The translations under genes were made by a program, and so were the position numbers. A DNA stretch of 64,000 nt from Methylorubrum suomiense (GTDB taxonomy: Bacteria > Pseudomonadota > Alphaproteobacteria > Rhizobiales > Beijerinckiaceae). The notes under the pieces were generated by a model. The model was not told the origin of the DNA and did not search any database. It saw nothing but the letters and a program-made list of their open reading frames with translations. Within the stretch, counting starts at the first letter, position 1, and each line of letters starts with the position of its first letter. The stretch spans positions 496,001 to 560,000 of the forward strand of contig NZ_BPRE01000001.1 of the NCBI RefSeq assembly GCF_022179765.1, in the 5' to 3' direction. Positions 23,651 to 35,257 of the stretch are shown piece after piece.

Positions 23651-25180
23651 ATGCGATCCGATCGGGCGACCCGCCACCCCACCCGCCGCACCACCGTGGC
23701 GGGGCTCGGGGCGAGTATCGGCGCAGGCCTGATCGCGGCCGGTACGGCGCGGGCCGCCACGCCGACCTTCACCCTGCTCCTCGTCAACGACATCTACGCC
23801 ATGGGTGAGGCCGAGGGCCGCGGCGGCTTCGCCCGGCTCAACGCCGTGGTGAAGGCCGAGCGGGCCCGCGGCGTGCCGCTGCTCTACGCCCATGCGGGGG
23901 ATTGCTTCTCGCCCTCGCTGATGTCGGGCTTCGACAAGGGCGCCCATATCGTGGCGCTCCACAATCTCGCGCCCCCGGACATCTTCGTGCCGGGCAATCA
24001 CGAATTCGATTTCGGCCCCGGGATCTTCGCCGAGCGGCTGGCCGAGGCGCGCTTCCCGTTCTTCGCCGCCAACCTCCGCGACGGCGCGGGCCGGCCGCTG
24101 CCCGGCGTGAAGGATTCGGCGCTGATCGAACGCGGCGGCGTGCGCCTGGGTCTCGTCGGCATCGCGCTTCAATCGACCCCGGAGAAATCCCAGTCCGGAG
24201 ATCTCCGCTTCGGTCCGGAGATCGAGACGCTCGCCGCCCAGGCGCAGAGTCTGCGCGCGGCGGGCGCCCAGATGATTATCGGCGTCTGCCACACCGCGCG
24301 GGCAACCGACGACGCGATCCTGCGCGCCCGCATCGTCGACATCCTGCTCTCGGGTCACGACCACGATCTCGTGGTGCGCGACGACGGGCAGGCGGTGCTG
24401 GTCGAGTCGAGTCACGATGCCCATTACGTCACGGCGGTGGACGTCTTCGTCACCTCCGCCGGCGACGACCCCCTGCGCTGGCGCGCGGCCTTCCGCGTGC
24501 ACGACACCGCTCAGGTGACGCCCGATCCCGAGACCGCCGCGCTGGTGGCACGCCTCGAAGGGGATCTGTCGCGGGAACTCGACGTGGCGCTCGGCACGAC
24601 CCAGGCGCCCCTCGACAGCCGTGTTGCCAGCGTGCGGTCGCGGGAGGCGAGCTTCGGCAGCCTCGTCGCCGATGCCGTGCGGATGAGCACCGGTGCCGAG
24701 ATCGGCCTGATGAACGGCGGGGGCATCCGCGGCGACCGGCTCTACCCGGCGGGCGCGGCGATCACCCGGCGCGACATCCTGAGCGAATTGCCCTTCGGCA
24801 ACACGGTGGTGCTGGTGGCGCTCGATGGGGCGACCGTGCGCGCGGCCCTGGAGAACGGCTATCGCGATCTCGGCCGCGCGTCTGGCCGCTTCCTCCATGT
24901 CTCCGGCCTGACCGTGACCCTCGACGGATCGGCGCCGCCCGGCCGGCGCGTCGCCGCGGTCAGCGTGGGCGACGAACCCCTCGACGCGACGCGCACCTAC
25001 CGCGTCGCCGCCAACGACTTTATGCTGCGCGGCGGCAACGATTACGGGATGCTGGCCGATGGCCGCACCCTGATCGGTGCGACGGATGGGAAACTGCTGG
25101 CCAACGCGGTGATGACCTATATCCGCGCCCAAGCCCCGCTCCCGGCGGAGACGGGGCCGCGACTCAAGGTCTTGCCGTAG
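23651..25180 (+). CDS. Tat-exported bifunctional metallophosphatase/5'-nucleotidase
   Basis: A 509-residue periplasmic enzyme. The N-terminus has a twin-arginine signal (RRTTVAGLGASIGAGLIAA then AARA-like cleavage). The metallophosphoesterase domain (40-270) has PGNHEFDFGP and LSGHDHDLV, and the 5'-nucleotidase C-terminal domain (300-500) has NGGGIRGDRLYPAG, LPFGNTVVLVALDG and NDFMLRGGNDYGML, the substrate-binding loops of the UshA family. It would remove phosphate from nucleotides outside the inner membrane. The first metal motif is degenerate: LLLVNDIYAM replaces the usual ND-H, so one metal ligand may differ. Confidence 0.9.
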   Translation: MRSDRATRHPTRRTTVAGLGASIGAGLIAAGTARAATPTFTLLLVNDIYAMGEAEGRGGFARLNAVVKAERARGVPLLYAHAGDCFSPSLMSGFDKGAHIVALHNLAPPDIFVPGNHEFDFGPGIFAERLAEARFPFFAANLRDGAGRPLPGVKDSALIERGGVRLGLVGIALQSTPEKSQSGDLRFGPEIETLAAQAQSLRAAGAQMIIGVCHTARATDDAILRARIVDILLSGHDHDLVVRDDGQAVLVESSHDAHYVTAVDVFVTSAGDDPLRWRAAFRVHDTAQVTPDPETAALVARLEGDLSRELDVALGTTQAPLDSRVASVRSREASFGSLVADAVRMSTGAEIGLMNGGGIRGDRLYPAGAAITRRDILSELPFGNTVVLVALDGATVRAALENGYRDLGRASGRFLHVSGLTVTLDGSAPPGRRVAAVSVGDEPLDATRTYRVAANDFMLRGGNDYGMLADGRTLIGATDGKLLANAVMTYIRAQAPLPAETGPRLKVLP

Positions 25181-25191
25181 AAGGTCTTTCC

Positions 25192-25902
25192 GTGATCGAT
25201 CCGACCTCCGCCCCGGTTGCGGCCGCGCTGGCCGCCTTCCGCGCGAGCGGTTCTCCCTGGCTCGCCCTGCCCTTTTTCCGAGAGGGGGCGGCCGACGCGG
25301 TCGCGGGGGCCATCGATGCCCGCGTGGCGGCCGGTGCCCGCATCCTGCCCGACCCTTCCGCGATCTTCCGGGCGCTGACGCTGACGCCGCTTCCCGCCGT
25401 CAAGGCGGTGATCCTGGGCCAGGACCCCTATCCGACGCCGGGCGACGCCAACGGGCTCGCCTTCTCCTACGTGGGGTCGCGCCGTCTGCCGGCCTCGCTC
25501 AAGGTGATCCTCGCCGAACTGGCTCCCGACGGCGCCAAACCCGACCTCTCGACCGGCGACCTGACCCCTTGGGCGGAGCGCGGCGTGCTGCTGCTCAATT
25601 CGGCCCTGACCGTCGAGGCCGGAAAGGCGGGGGCGCATCTGCGGCTCGGCTGGTCGCAGCTCACCGACGAGGCGGTGGAGGCCGTCTCCGCCCGCGACGA
25701 GCCCACGGTGTTCCTGCTCTGGGGCGCGCAAGCCCGTGCCCGCGAGGCGCTGATCGATGCACGCCGCCACGGCATCGTCGCCTCGGGCCATCCGTCCCCG
25801 CTCAACCGCGCGCGGGACTTCCCGGGATCCCGCCCGTTCCAGCGCGCGAACGCATGGCTCGAGGACCACGGCCGGGCGCCGATCGACTGGCGACTCGGCT
25901 GA
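25192..25902 (+). CDS. ung: Uracil-DNA glycosylase, family 1
   Basis: A 236-residue family 1 UDG, which removes uracil from DNA for base-excision repair. The water-activating loop is ILGQDPYPTPGDANGLAFSY (Asp78), then LLLNSALTVEAG and the DNA-intercalation loop SGHPSPLNRARDF. The usual HPSPLS is HPSPLN, a small change. GTG start 25192 lies 11 bases after the nucleotidase stop; the start is the least certain point. Confidence 0.93.
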   Translation: MIDPTSAPVAAALAAFRASGSPWLALPFFREGAADAVAGAIDARVAAGARILPDPSAIFRALTLTPLPAVKAVILGQDPYPTPGDANGLAFSYVGSRRLPASLKVILAELAPDGAKPDLSTGDLTPWAERGVLLLNSALTVEAGKAGAHLRLGWSQLTDEAVEAVSARDEPTVFLLWGAQARAREALIDARRHGIVASGHPSPLNRARDFPGSRPFQRANAWLEDHGRAPIDWRLG

Positions 25903-25926
25903 AATAGATGAACCCTTCGCACATGC

Positions 25927-25953
25927 AAAAAGCCCCGCCACAGGGGCGGGGCT
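25927..25953 (-). terminator. Rho-independent terminator for the 70-residue membrane protein gene
   Basis: A 9-bp GC stem (25931-25939 with 25945-25953) with a five-base loop. Read leftward it is followed by a run of four or five T, 25 bases beyond the stop at 25978. It may also stop ung from the other side. Confidence 0.8.
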
Positions 25954-25977
25954 GATCGGACAACGGTGTCTTCGGGT

Positions 25978-26190
25978 TTACGCGGCGCGGCGAGCGGCCT
26001 CGGCGGCAGCGTTCTCGTTGGCTGGAGCGTAGGTCGCGGCGGGAGCCGGGGTCGCGCTGTGGGTCGTCTGCAGGCTGGTCAGCTCGCCAGCGGAGGCGTG
26101 GACCCCACCCTCACCGCCGAAGCGATCGGCAAGCAGCACGACGAGAGCGACGTTGGCGACGGCAGCGGTGAGAACCAGAAGAGCGATCAT
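25978..26190 (-). CDS. Small single-span membrane protein, Ala/Pro-rich tail
   Basis: A 70-residue protein, MIALLVLTAAVANVALVVLL being one membrane helix at the very N-terminus (no charged leader), then a short polar part and an Ala/Thr/Pro-rich tail ending AARRAA. I do not recognise a family. The codon pattern, the ATG position and the strong terminator just downstream support it as a real gene. The same frame is open to 26343, but that upstream part has no coding look and includes a lower-GC, promoter-like stretch. Confidence 0.65.
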   Translation of the reverse strand: MIALLVLTAAVANVALVVLLADRFGGEGGVHASAGELTSLQTTHSATPAPAATYAPANENAAAEAARRAA

Positions 26191-26443
26191 CGGGGCAGGT
26201 CCATGTTTGGGTGCGTTGCGTTGAAGCCTATATCGCACTGCACACTGGGATTTGGTATGCCACATGCCGAAAACCCGACATTCCGCCAATGCATACCTTA
26301 CGGCCCTTTGACCGGGATTAAGCCGCCTTCCGCCCTGTTTCATGATCGTGAGATGCCGAAGGCCGATCGACCCCGCGGCATCCCTTCGTAGGGGACGGCA
26401 CCGCCCGATGGTGATGCCGTCCGTGACCTGAAGGCCCCTCGCC

Positions 26444-27355
26444 TTACGGCTTCTTCGTCTCGCCGGCGGGCGGCGTGGCGGCGGGCGCCGCGTCGGTGCG
26501 CTCGACCTTGGCCGCCTCGCGCAGGCGAATGATCGTATCCTGCTGCGCCTTGCGGGTCAGGTACTGGTCGATCTGCTCTTTCATCTCGTCGAAGCTCGGC
26601 ACCGGCTTCACCCGCTTCTCCTCGACGCGCAGCACGTGCCAGCCGAACTGGGTCTTGACCGGGTCGGACACCTGTCCCGGCGCGAGCTTGAAGGCGGCTT
26701 CGGCGAAGGGCTTCACCATCCGGTCCTTGGTGAAGAAACCGAGATCGCCACCTTCCGTCTTGGAGCCCGGATCCTTCGAGACCTCACCGGCGATCTTGGC
26801 GAAATCCTCGCCGCCCTTCACCCGCGCGGCGATCTTCTTGGCCTCGTCCTCGCTCTCGACGAGGATATGGCGGGCGCGCACCTCTTCCTCGGGCTTCATC
26901 GACTTCACGGTCTGATCGTAGAGCGCCTTGGCGGCCTCCGGCGTGACCGACTTCTTGGTCTCGCGCTCGAGATATTCGTCGAGCAGGAGCTTGTCGCGGA
27001 AATAGGCGAGCTTGCGCTTGAAGTCCGGGCTGTCGCCGACCTTGGCGGCTTCCGCCGCCTGCGCGCCGACCTTGAGATCGACCATGTAATCGACGAGCAG
27101 ATTCTTCTTGGCGGCCTCGTCCACGCCGGGCAGCGACAGGGCCGGATCCTCGGCGGCCAGGGCGAGATCGGCGCCCGTGATCGGCTGACCGTTCACCTTG
27201 GCGACCACCGCATCGGGGGCGGGCGCGGCGGCTGCCGACTCGGCCGCGCCTTGCGAAGACGTGCCTGGGGCCGCGCCCTGCGCGTGCGCCAGCGACGGCA
27301 GCGCCAGGAGGAGGGCGGCGGCGCTCACGCGCCGGAGAAGGGTCGGGATCGTCAT
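26444..27355 (-). CDS. Parvulin-type peptidylprolyl isomerase, periplasmic
   Basis: A 303-residue exported foldase. Signal peptide is TLLRRVSAAALLLALPSLAHAQ, cut after AHA. A SurA-N-like helical part (90-170) precedes the PpiC rotamase domain (about 175-270): ARHILVESEDEAKKIA, GGDLGFFTKDRMVKPFAEAA and QFGWHVLRVEEK. It would catalyse proline isomerisation of envelope proteins. It is divergent from secA, a sensible pairing for protein export. ATG 27355 chosen by the signal peptide. Confidence 0.92.
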   Translation of the reverse strand: MTIPTLLRRVSAAALLLALPSLAHAQGAAPGTSSQGAAESAAAAPAPDAVVAKVNGQPITGADLALAAEDPALSLPGVDEAAKKNLLVDYMVDLKVGAQAAEAAKVGDSPDFKRKLAYFRDKLLLDEYLERETKKSVTPEAAKALYDQTVKSMKPEEEVRARHILVESEDEAKKIAARVKGGEDFAKIAGEVSKDPGSKTEGGDLGFFTKDRMVKPFAEAAFKLAPGQVSDPVKTQFGWHVLRVEEKRVKPVPSFDEMKEQIDQYLTRKAQQDTIIRLREAAKVERTDAAPAATPPAGETKKP

Positions 27356-27721
27356 CGGGAACGGCTCGTCCTTGGGCGAGGCCGCCGCGGGCCGGCATCT
27401 TCCGGCCGGTCTTCGCGCGGGGCTTGATCTTTCGGCACGCGGCGGCTGCCGCAGCGCGCCAGAGGTGGAACCTCTTCCGGTCAAAGGCAAGCGTGGCAGG
27501 ACACCCGCGCGCGGTCTCGTGACACCGCGGGCTTTTTCGGCCGGGCCCGGCATCGGCGCGTCGGCCGGTCCATTTCAGACCTCACGACGACTCTTCAGCT
27601 TCGCCCCGTCACTTCCGGATGCGGGGCGCCCTATTTACCTCTATAAGCCCGCCCAACGCGAGGCCGGCGGCGTTCTGACGGAACGCCGCCGCGCGACTTT
27701 TTTCAGGACCGTAGGTTCACG
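27356..27721. other. Divergent control region between ppiC-type gene and secA
   Basis: 366 bases, notably containing TATAAG at 27642-27647, a plausible minus-10 for secA, and a hairpin-plus-T-run just before the secA start (listed separately). No open frame here looks coding. Confidence 0.5.
27666..27690 (+). promoter_or_regulatory. Terminator-like hairpin in the secA leader
   Basis: GGCGGCGTTC (27666-27675), loop TGACG, and its exact complement 27681-27690 form a 10-bp stem; seven bases later come six T (27698-27703), and the secA ATG is 18 bases further. The layout resembles an attenuator or a hairpin hiding the ribosome-binding area. No leader peptide like SecM was recognised. Confidence 0.55.
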
Positions 27722-30640
<2,919 letters not shown>

Positions 30641-30647
30641 GGCCGGG

Positions 30648-31085
30648 ATGGCGGGCGAGGGGACGGGTGACCGGGCGGACGAGGCCGTCGTCTACGCGCT
30701 GGAGCCGAATCTCGGCGCGGTCGAGTTTCAGGCAGTGCTCGTCGCCTCCGGCCTCGCCCCGCGCCGCCCGGCCGAATCCCTCGACCGGCTCGGCCGGATG
30801 CTCGCGGGCTCCGACCTGATCGTCACCGCCCGTCTCGGCGGGCGCCTCGTCGGCGTCGCCCGCACGCTGACCGACTTCGCGTTCTGCGCCTACCTGTCCG
30901 ACCTCGCGGTTGCCCGCGACGTGCAGGGCCTCGGCATCGGCCAAACGCTGATCGCGGAGACGCGCCGGGCGGCGGGTCCGGAGGCGAGCGTGCTGCTCAC
31001 CGCCGCGCCGGGCGTCGAGACCTATTACGACAAGATCGGCATGCCACGGGTGGCGCACGCCTTCCGCTATGACCGGGAGGCGTAA
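30648..31085 (+). CDS. GNAT-family N-acetyltransferase
   Basis: A 145-residue single GNAT domain, seven bases after secA and perhaps co-transcribed. The acetyl-CoA loop is VARDVQGLGIGQTLIAETRR; the end LLTAAPGVETYYDKIGMPRV is common to small GNATs that acetylate amines. Substrate unknown. It ends 52 bases before a palindromic repeat. Confidence 0.87.
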   Translation: MAGEGTGDRADEAVVYALEPNLGAVEFQAVLVASGLAPRRPAESLDRLGRMLAGSDLIVTARLGGRLVGVARTLTDFAFCAYLSDLAVARDVQGLGIGQTLIAETRRAAGPEASVLLTAAPGVETYYDKIGMPRVAHAFRYDREA

Positions 31086-31137
31086 GAGTTTGTTTGGCCC
31101 GGAGCACGCGCTTCGGTGAGGCCGAGTCGAGCTTTCT

Positions 31138-31261
31138 CCCACCCCCTCATCCTGAGGTGCCGCGCCAGCGGCCTCGAAGGAGGGCTCCAGGGATCGCGCG
31201 ATCCGCTGGAGCCCTCCTTCGAGGCTTCGCTACGCTCCACACCTCAGGATGAGGGGGTGGG
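31138..31261. repeat. Long composite palindromic element, copy 1
   Basis: A 124-base near-palindrome. Outer arms of 22 bases (31138-31159 and 31240-31261, core CCTCATCCTGAGGTG) are complementary, inner arms of 20 bases (31171-31190 and 31206-31225) are complementary, and the centre GGATCGCGCGATCC is itself palindromic. The short spacers between outer and inner arms differ on the two sides. Related copies lie at 48714-48844 and 52559-52667, and a single half-like unit at 44709-44754. Confidence 0.85.
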
Positions 31262-31293
31262 TGGGACAGTCTGATTGATCGGATCGGCAGCCC

Positions 31294-32100
31294 ATGACCG
31301 GACCATCCGCCGAGCCCTTAGGCCCCTTCGTCCGCACCGTCCCCCTCACCCTCACCGGCCGAGGCGAGCCCCTGCGCGCGAGCTTGGCGCTGGCCGCCGC
31401 TTCCCTGGATTGGCTCGACGCGAACCGCGAGACATTCCTGCATCCGGACGAGGCGGCGCTCGTCACCGACCGGCTGCATGCCCGCCGCCGTCACGGCCTG
31501 CTCGCCGGGCGCTTCGCGGCCAAGCAGGCGCTGGCGCGGCTCCATCCCGAGATCGACCCGCGGGCGCTGGCGATCCGGCCCGGCGTGCTGGAACAGCCGG
31601 TCCTGTCGGGGGAAGGTCTGCGCAATCTCGGCGTCAGCCTGTCCCATGCCGGGCCGGTGGCGCTGGCGGTCGCCTTTCCCGAGGGCTGCCCGATGGGGAT
31701 CGACCTCGAATGGGTGCGCGCCGACGCCGTCCCCGCGCTGGCAAGCCAGATGACGGAGGCCGAACGGCGGATGGCCGCTCGCCTCGACGGGTCGGAGGTC
31801 GAGGGGCTGATGCGGCTCTGGTGCCTGAAGGAGGCCCTGTCCAAGGCCCTGCGCTGCGGCCTGACCGTTCCCATGGAGCTGCTGGCCGTGGCCGGCATCG
31901 CGCCCGATCCGCTCGGGCTCTCGGTCACCTTCGCCCATTTCGCCCAGTATCAGGGGATCAGCCTCCTCGCCGGCGAGCTGGCGAGCGCGCTGGTGCTGCC
32001 GCGAACCGTCACGCTCACGGTCGAGGCGGCGGACCGGGCGACGTGGCACGACGCGCTCGCCGTGGCCGCGGCGGAATGGCGGGAGGCCGGAAACCGGTGA
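31294..32100 (+). CDS. 4'-phosphopantetheinyl transferase superfamily protein
   Basis: A 268-residue Sfp-like enzyme that would move the phosphopantetheine arm of CoA to a carrier protein. Magnesium-binding residues are visible in MGIDLEWVR and LWCLKEALSKAL; the N-terminal half has FAAKQALARL and LGVSLSHAG. No polyketide or peptide synthetase lies in the window, so its carrier-protein target is elsewhere. It overlaps the next gene. Confidence 0.88.
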   Translation: MTGPSAEPLGPFVRTVPLTLTGRGEPLRASLALAAASLDWLDANRETFLHPDEAALVTDRLHARRRHGLLAGRFAAKQALARLHPEIDPRALAIRPGVLEQPVLSGEGLRNLGVSLSHAGPVALAVAFPEGCPMGIDLEWVRADAVPALASQMTEAERRMAARLDGSEVEGLMRLWCLKEALSKALRCGLTVPMELLAVAGIAPDPLGLSVTFAHFAQYQGISLLAGELASALVLPRTVTLTVEAADRATWHDALAVAAAEWREAGNR

Positions 32101-32570
32101 CAATGTGGCGCCCGCTCCAACAGATCCGCGCCACGGTGATCGGGCTGGCATGGCGCGGCGACCGGTTGCTGGCCGCGGAGGTGCGCGACGATGGCGGCCG
32201 CCTCATGGGCGTGCGTCCCCTGGGCGGCGGCATCGCCTTCGGCGAGACCCGCGAACAGGCTCTCATCCGGGAGTTCCAAGAGGAACTCGGCTGCGACGTG
32301 ACGATCACCGGCCCCTGGTCGGTCTTCGAGAACATCTTTCGCCATGAAGGTGCGCTCGGCCACGAGATCGTGTTCGCGGCCGATCTCCGGCTCCACGACG
32401 CGACCCTCTACGAGCGCGACGTCATCCTGTTCCGCGAGGATGACGGCGCGCCCTGCACGGCGCGCTGGTTCCGGCCCGACATCCTGGACGCGGGCGTCAG
32501 TCTCTATCCCGAGGGCCTTGCGGCCGCGCTCGAAACGCGGCCGCGATTGGGGGCTCCGACTAAGCCGTGA
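32097..32570 (+). CDS. NUDIX hydrolase, small
   Basis: A 157-residue NUDIX protein. The Nudix box is GGGIAFGETREQALIREFQEELG, complete. It overlaps the end of the phosphopantetheinyl transferase gene if GTG 32097 is the start; ATG 32103 is nearly as likely. Substrate unknown. It meets the esterase gene tail to tail, 49 bases apart. Confidence 0.85.
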   Translation: MTMWRPLQQIRATVIGLAWRGDRLLAAEVRDDGGRLMGVRPLGGGIAFGETREQALIREFQEELGCDVTITGPWSVFENIFRHEGALGHEIVFAADLRLHDATLYERDVILFREDDGAPCTARWFRPDILDAGVSLYPEGLAAALETRPRLGAPTKP

Positions 32571-32619
32571 GTGGCCGCTCCGTCGCGGCTTTCGTCCGTC
32601 GGGCGCCCAGAACCCGACC

Positions 32620-33870
32620 TCAATCTCTCCGGCTCGGCAGGCTGTGGCCGAGGAAGAAGTCCAGCATCGCCCGCGAGGCGTCCGGTCCGTTCGGGTCGGT
32701 GTAGCTGCCCGTTGCGCTGCCACCGGCCCAGGCATGGCCCGCCCCCTGGATCGACCAGGACTCGACCTGCACCCGGCCGGCCTCGTCGGCGTAGCGGGTG
32801 CGCAGGTAGGAATGGCCCGCGCTGCTGCCGCGCTCGGACCGGGGCGTCAGCCCGGCGACACCCGCCTGGGCCAGCACGGCCTCGGCATTGCGCGGGCTGA
32901 CCGTGCCGTCACCCTCGCCGTGGAAGACGATGGTGGGCACGCGCAGCGACTGCGCGACCGAGCCGGCGCCGAAACCCGAAGCCCCTCCGGGTGCCTCGGA
33001 GCCCGGCGCGCCGACCCGCATGGCCGAGAGCGCCGAGGGCAGATCCCGGGCGCAGCCCGCCGCGAGGCCCGAATGGACGCCGACCGCGGCGAACAGGTCC
33101 GGATAGGCCCGGGCGATGTTGGCCGCCGCCGCACCGCCCGCCGAGAGCCCGGCGATGTAGATCCGGCTGCGGTCGATCGGATGCTCGGTGGCGATGGCGC
33201 GGGCGAGCCCGGCGATGATGCCCGTCTCACCCATCTCCCGGCCCTGGTCGGCGGGCTCGAACCAGTTCCAGCAGCGCTGGGCATTGGCCCGGCCCGACTG
33301 GCGCGGATAGGCCACGTAGATGCCCTCCTCCTCGGCCAGCAGGTTCATGCGGGTGCCGGCCGCGAAATCGTCGGGCGACTGGGTGCAGCCGTGCAGCATC
33401 ACGACGAGCGGCCGGGGGCCCGGCCGCGGGCTCGGGACGAACAGCTTGTAATCCCGCGCCCCCGCCGCGTTGGAGAAGCTGCGCGCGACGAACTGTCCGC
33501 CGTCGGACGACCGGTCAACGGACGGATCTCCCTCGCGCGGCATTCCGCGGCCCTCGCCGCCGGCGAGGCCGTTCAGGGCCGGAGCCAGCGTGCGCAGGCT
33601 GCGCATCATCTGGTCGATGCCGTCGCGCAGCCGCTCCGGCAGAACGGCGGCCTGGGCGTCGGAATAACCCTGCGAACGGGGGTCCGCCGCCCCGGCCAAA
33701 CCTTCGAGCCGGGCAGCGATCTCGTTCCTCGCAGTGCCGCCCGCACCCGGCAGCCCGGCGGCACCGAGGCTGCGCTGGATCAAGGCGGCGGCCTCGGCGA
33801 GCCGTCCGGCCCGGGTCAGCCGGGTCGCTTCGGCCATATCGGACATCAGGGTCGAGGAATGATCGGTCAT
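32620..33870 (-). CDS. Esterase of the PHB depolymerase (LpqC/type 1) family
   Basis: A 416-residue alpha/beta hydrolase. The N-terminal 130 residues (SDMAEATRLTRAGRLAEAAA) are a helical region without a signal peptide, typical of alphaproteobacterial members. The catalytic domain has LVVMLHGCTQSPDDFAAGTR (oxyanion side), the nucleophile elbow IAGLSAGGAAA, FHGEGDGTVSP and the final GAGHAWAGG histidine. It would cut polyhydroxybutyrate or a related ester; lack of a signal suggests an intracellular role. The small DNA-binding gene behind it may be its regulator. Confidence 0.88.
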   Translation of the reverse strand: MTDHSSTLMSDMAEATRLTRAGRLAEAAALIQRSLGAAGLPGAGGTARNEIAARLEGLAGAADPRSQGYSDAQAAVLPERLRDGIDQMMRSLRTLAPALNGLAGGEGRGMPREGDPSVDRSSDGGQFVARSFSNAAGARDYKLFVPSPRPGPRPLVVMLHGCTQSPDDFAAGTRMNLLAEEEGIYVAYPRQSGRANAQRCWNWFEPADQGREMGETGIIAGLARAIATEHPIDRSRIYIAGLSAGGAAAANIARAYPDLFAAVGVHSGLAAGCARDLPSALSAMRVGAPGSEAPGGASGFGAGSVAQSLRVPTIVFHGEGDGTVSPRNAEAVLAQAGVAGLTPRSERGSSAGHSYLRTRYADEAGRVQVESWSIQGAGHAWAGGSATGSYTDPNGPDASRAMLDFFLGHSLPSRRD

Positions 33871-33936
33871 GGGGTCTCGCTTTCCGGGTCGGCGACGGGC
33901 GCGCGCACGCGCCCGGGTCACGAGGGGGTTGAGGGA

Positions 33937-34389
33937 TCAGCGCAGGCGGTCGGCGAGCGCCCGTTTGACGGCCGGGCTCGCCTGGAGGCTGCCCAGCACT
34001 TCGAGGGAGGCGATGGTGGCGCGGGCAAGGTCGGGGGAGACGTCGGCGGCGATCACCGCGAGGCCGAGCACCCGGATGTCGAGGGTGGTGCCCGATGACC
34101 GAGCAGCCTCCAGTTCCGCCCGTCCGTAATGCCGCATCCCCAGCTCGACCGCCTTGCGGGCGACCGACTGGCGCGTGATGTCGGCGTGATGGGCGATCTG
34201 ATTGCGCACCGCAGTGCGAATGAAGTCGCTGCGGTTGGCGTAGGCGCCCTCGGACACGAGCAGATCGACGTGGCCGAGATCGACATAGCCGAGATTGACC
34301 GTGATCTTCTCGCTGTCGGCCGCCCGCGTTCCGATCCGGATCGGGGTCTCGTGCCCCATGTCCTCGAGCGCTTCCATCGTCCCGTCCAT
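33937..34389 (-). CDS. CopG-like ribbon-helix-helix transcriptional regulator
   Basis: A 150-residue protein with an N-terminal ribbon-helix-helix (KITVNLGYVDLGHVDLLVSE, then YANRSDFIRTAVRNQI) and a 70-residue helical C-terminal region of unknown role. The RHH fold binds DNA as a dimer. Beside the esterase gene, 66 bases upstream, it is a candidate regulator. ATG 34389 chosen; later in-frame ATGs at 34377 and 34359 are possible. Confidence 0.8.
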   Translation of the reverse strand: MDGTMEALEDMGHETPIRIGTRAADSEKITVNLGYVDLGHVDLLVSEGAYANRSDFIRTAVRNQIAHHADITRQSVARKAVELGMRHYGRAELEAARSSGTTLDIRVLGLAVIAADVSPDLARATIASLEVLGSLQASPAVKRALADRLR

Positions 34390-34480
34390 CCCGCCGCCAT
34401 CCACAGGGATGGTATGGGGTTGAATATGCTGCGCCGCAAGATGAAACGTTTTGCAATGCAGCAATGCGGGCGTGTGACGG

Positions 34481-35203
34481 TCAAGCCGTCTCGGGGTCGC
34501 CGAGGTATTCGCGCCAGACCGCATTGGTTCCCAGACCCGCGACGAAGGCGGCATGGCGCTCGCGCTCGGCGTCGCCAAGGCGGCTGCGGATCGGTCGCGG
34601 TCCGACCGGGCCCGACTCGACGGCCGCGAGGGCGGACGCGGTCTCCACCGGCTCGGCGACGCTGAGGCCGAGACTCGTCTGCTTGCCGCCGAGCAGCTCG
34701 ACATAGACCTCCGCGAGGATCTGCGCGTCGAGCAGCGCCCCGTGCTTGACCCGGCGCGTGGTGTCGACGCCGTAGCGATTGCACAGCGCATCGAGATTGT
34801 TGGCCGCGCCCGGATGCTTGCGGCGAGCCAAGAGCAGCGTGTCGACCACGTCCTCCAGCACGATCTGCGGCGGAGCGGCGGGACCGAGACGCCCGAACTC
34901 CATGTTGAGGAAGCCGACATCGAAGGGTGCGTTGTGGATCACCAGCCGCGCATCGCCGCAGAACGCCACGAAGGCATCGACGATGTCCGCGAAGACCGGC
35001 TTGCCGGCGAGCATCGCGTCCGAGATGCCGTGAACCGCGAAGGCCCCCTCGGAGACCGCCCGCTGCGGGTTGACGAGTTGGTGAAAGGTCTGGCCGGTCT
35101 GGACGTGGTTGATCAGCTCGACGCAGCCGATCTCGATGAGCCGATCACCGCCCTTGGCGTCGGTGCCGGTGGTCTCGGTGTCGAGGACGATCTCGCGCAG
35201 CAT
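34481..35203 (-). CDS. dnaQ: DNA polymerase III subunit epsilon
   Basis: A 240-residue 3'-5' proofreading exonuclease. ExoI is VLDTETTGTD, ExoII VIHNAPFDVGFLN, ExoIII KHGALLDAQILAEVY; the C-terminal tail binds the polymerase alpha subunit. Part of the origin-flanking block read leftward, 54 bases after the LRR-kinase gene. Confidence 0.95.
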   Translation of the reverse strand: MLREIVLDTETTGTDAKGGDRLIEIGCVELINHVQTGQTFHQLVNPQRAVSEGAFAVHGISDAMLAGKPVFADIVDAFVAFCGDARLVIHNAPFDVGFLNMEFGRLGPAAPPQIVLEDVVDTLLLARRKHPGAANNLDALCNRYGVDTTRRVKHGALLDAQILAEVYVELLGGKQTSLGLSVAEPVETASALAAVESGPVGPRPIRSRLGDAERERHAAFVAGLGTNAVWREYLGDPETA

Positions 35204-35257
35204 GGTGTTCGCACTCGGCCGGAGGGATGCGGATCGAGAGGTTCTAACCCGGAATGG

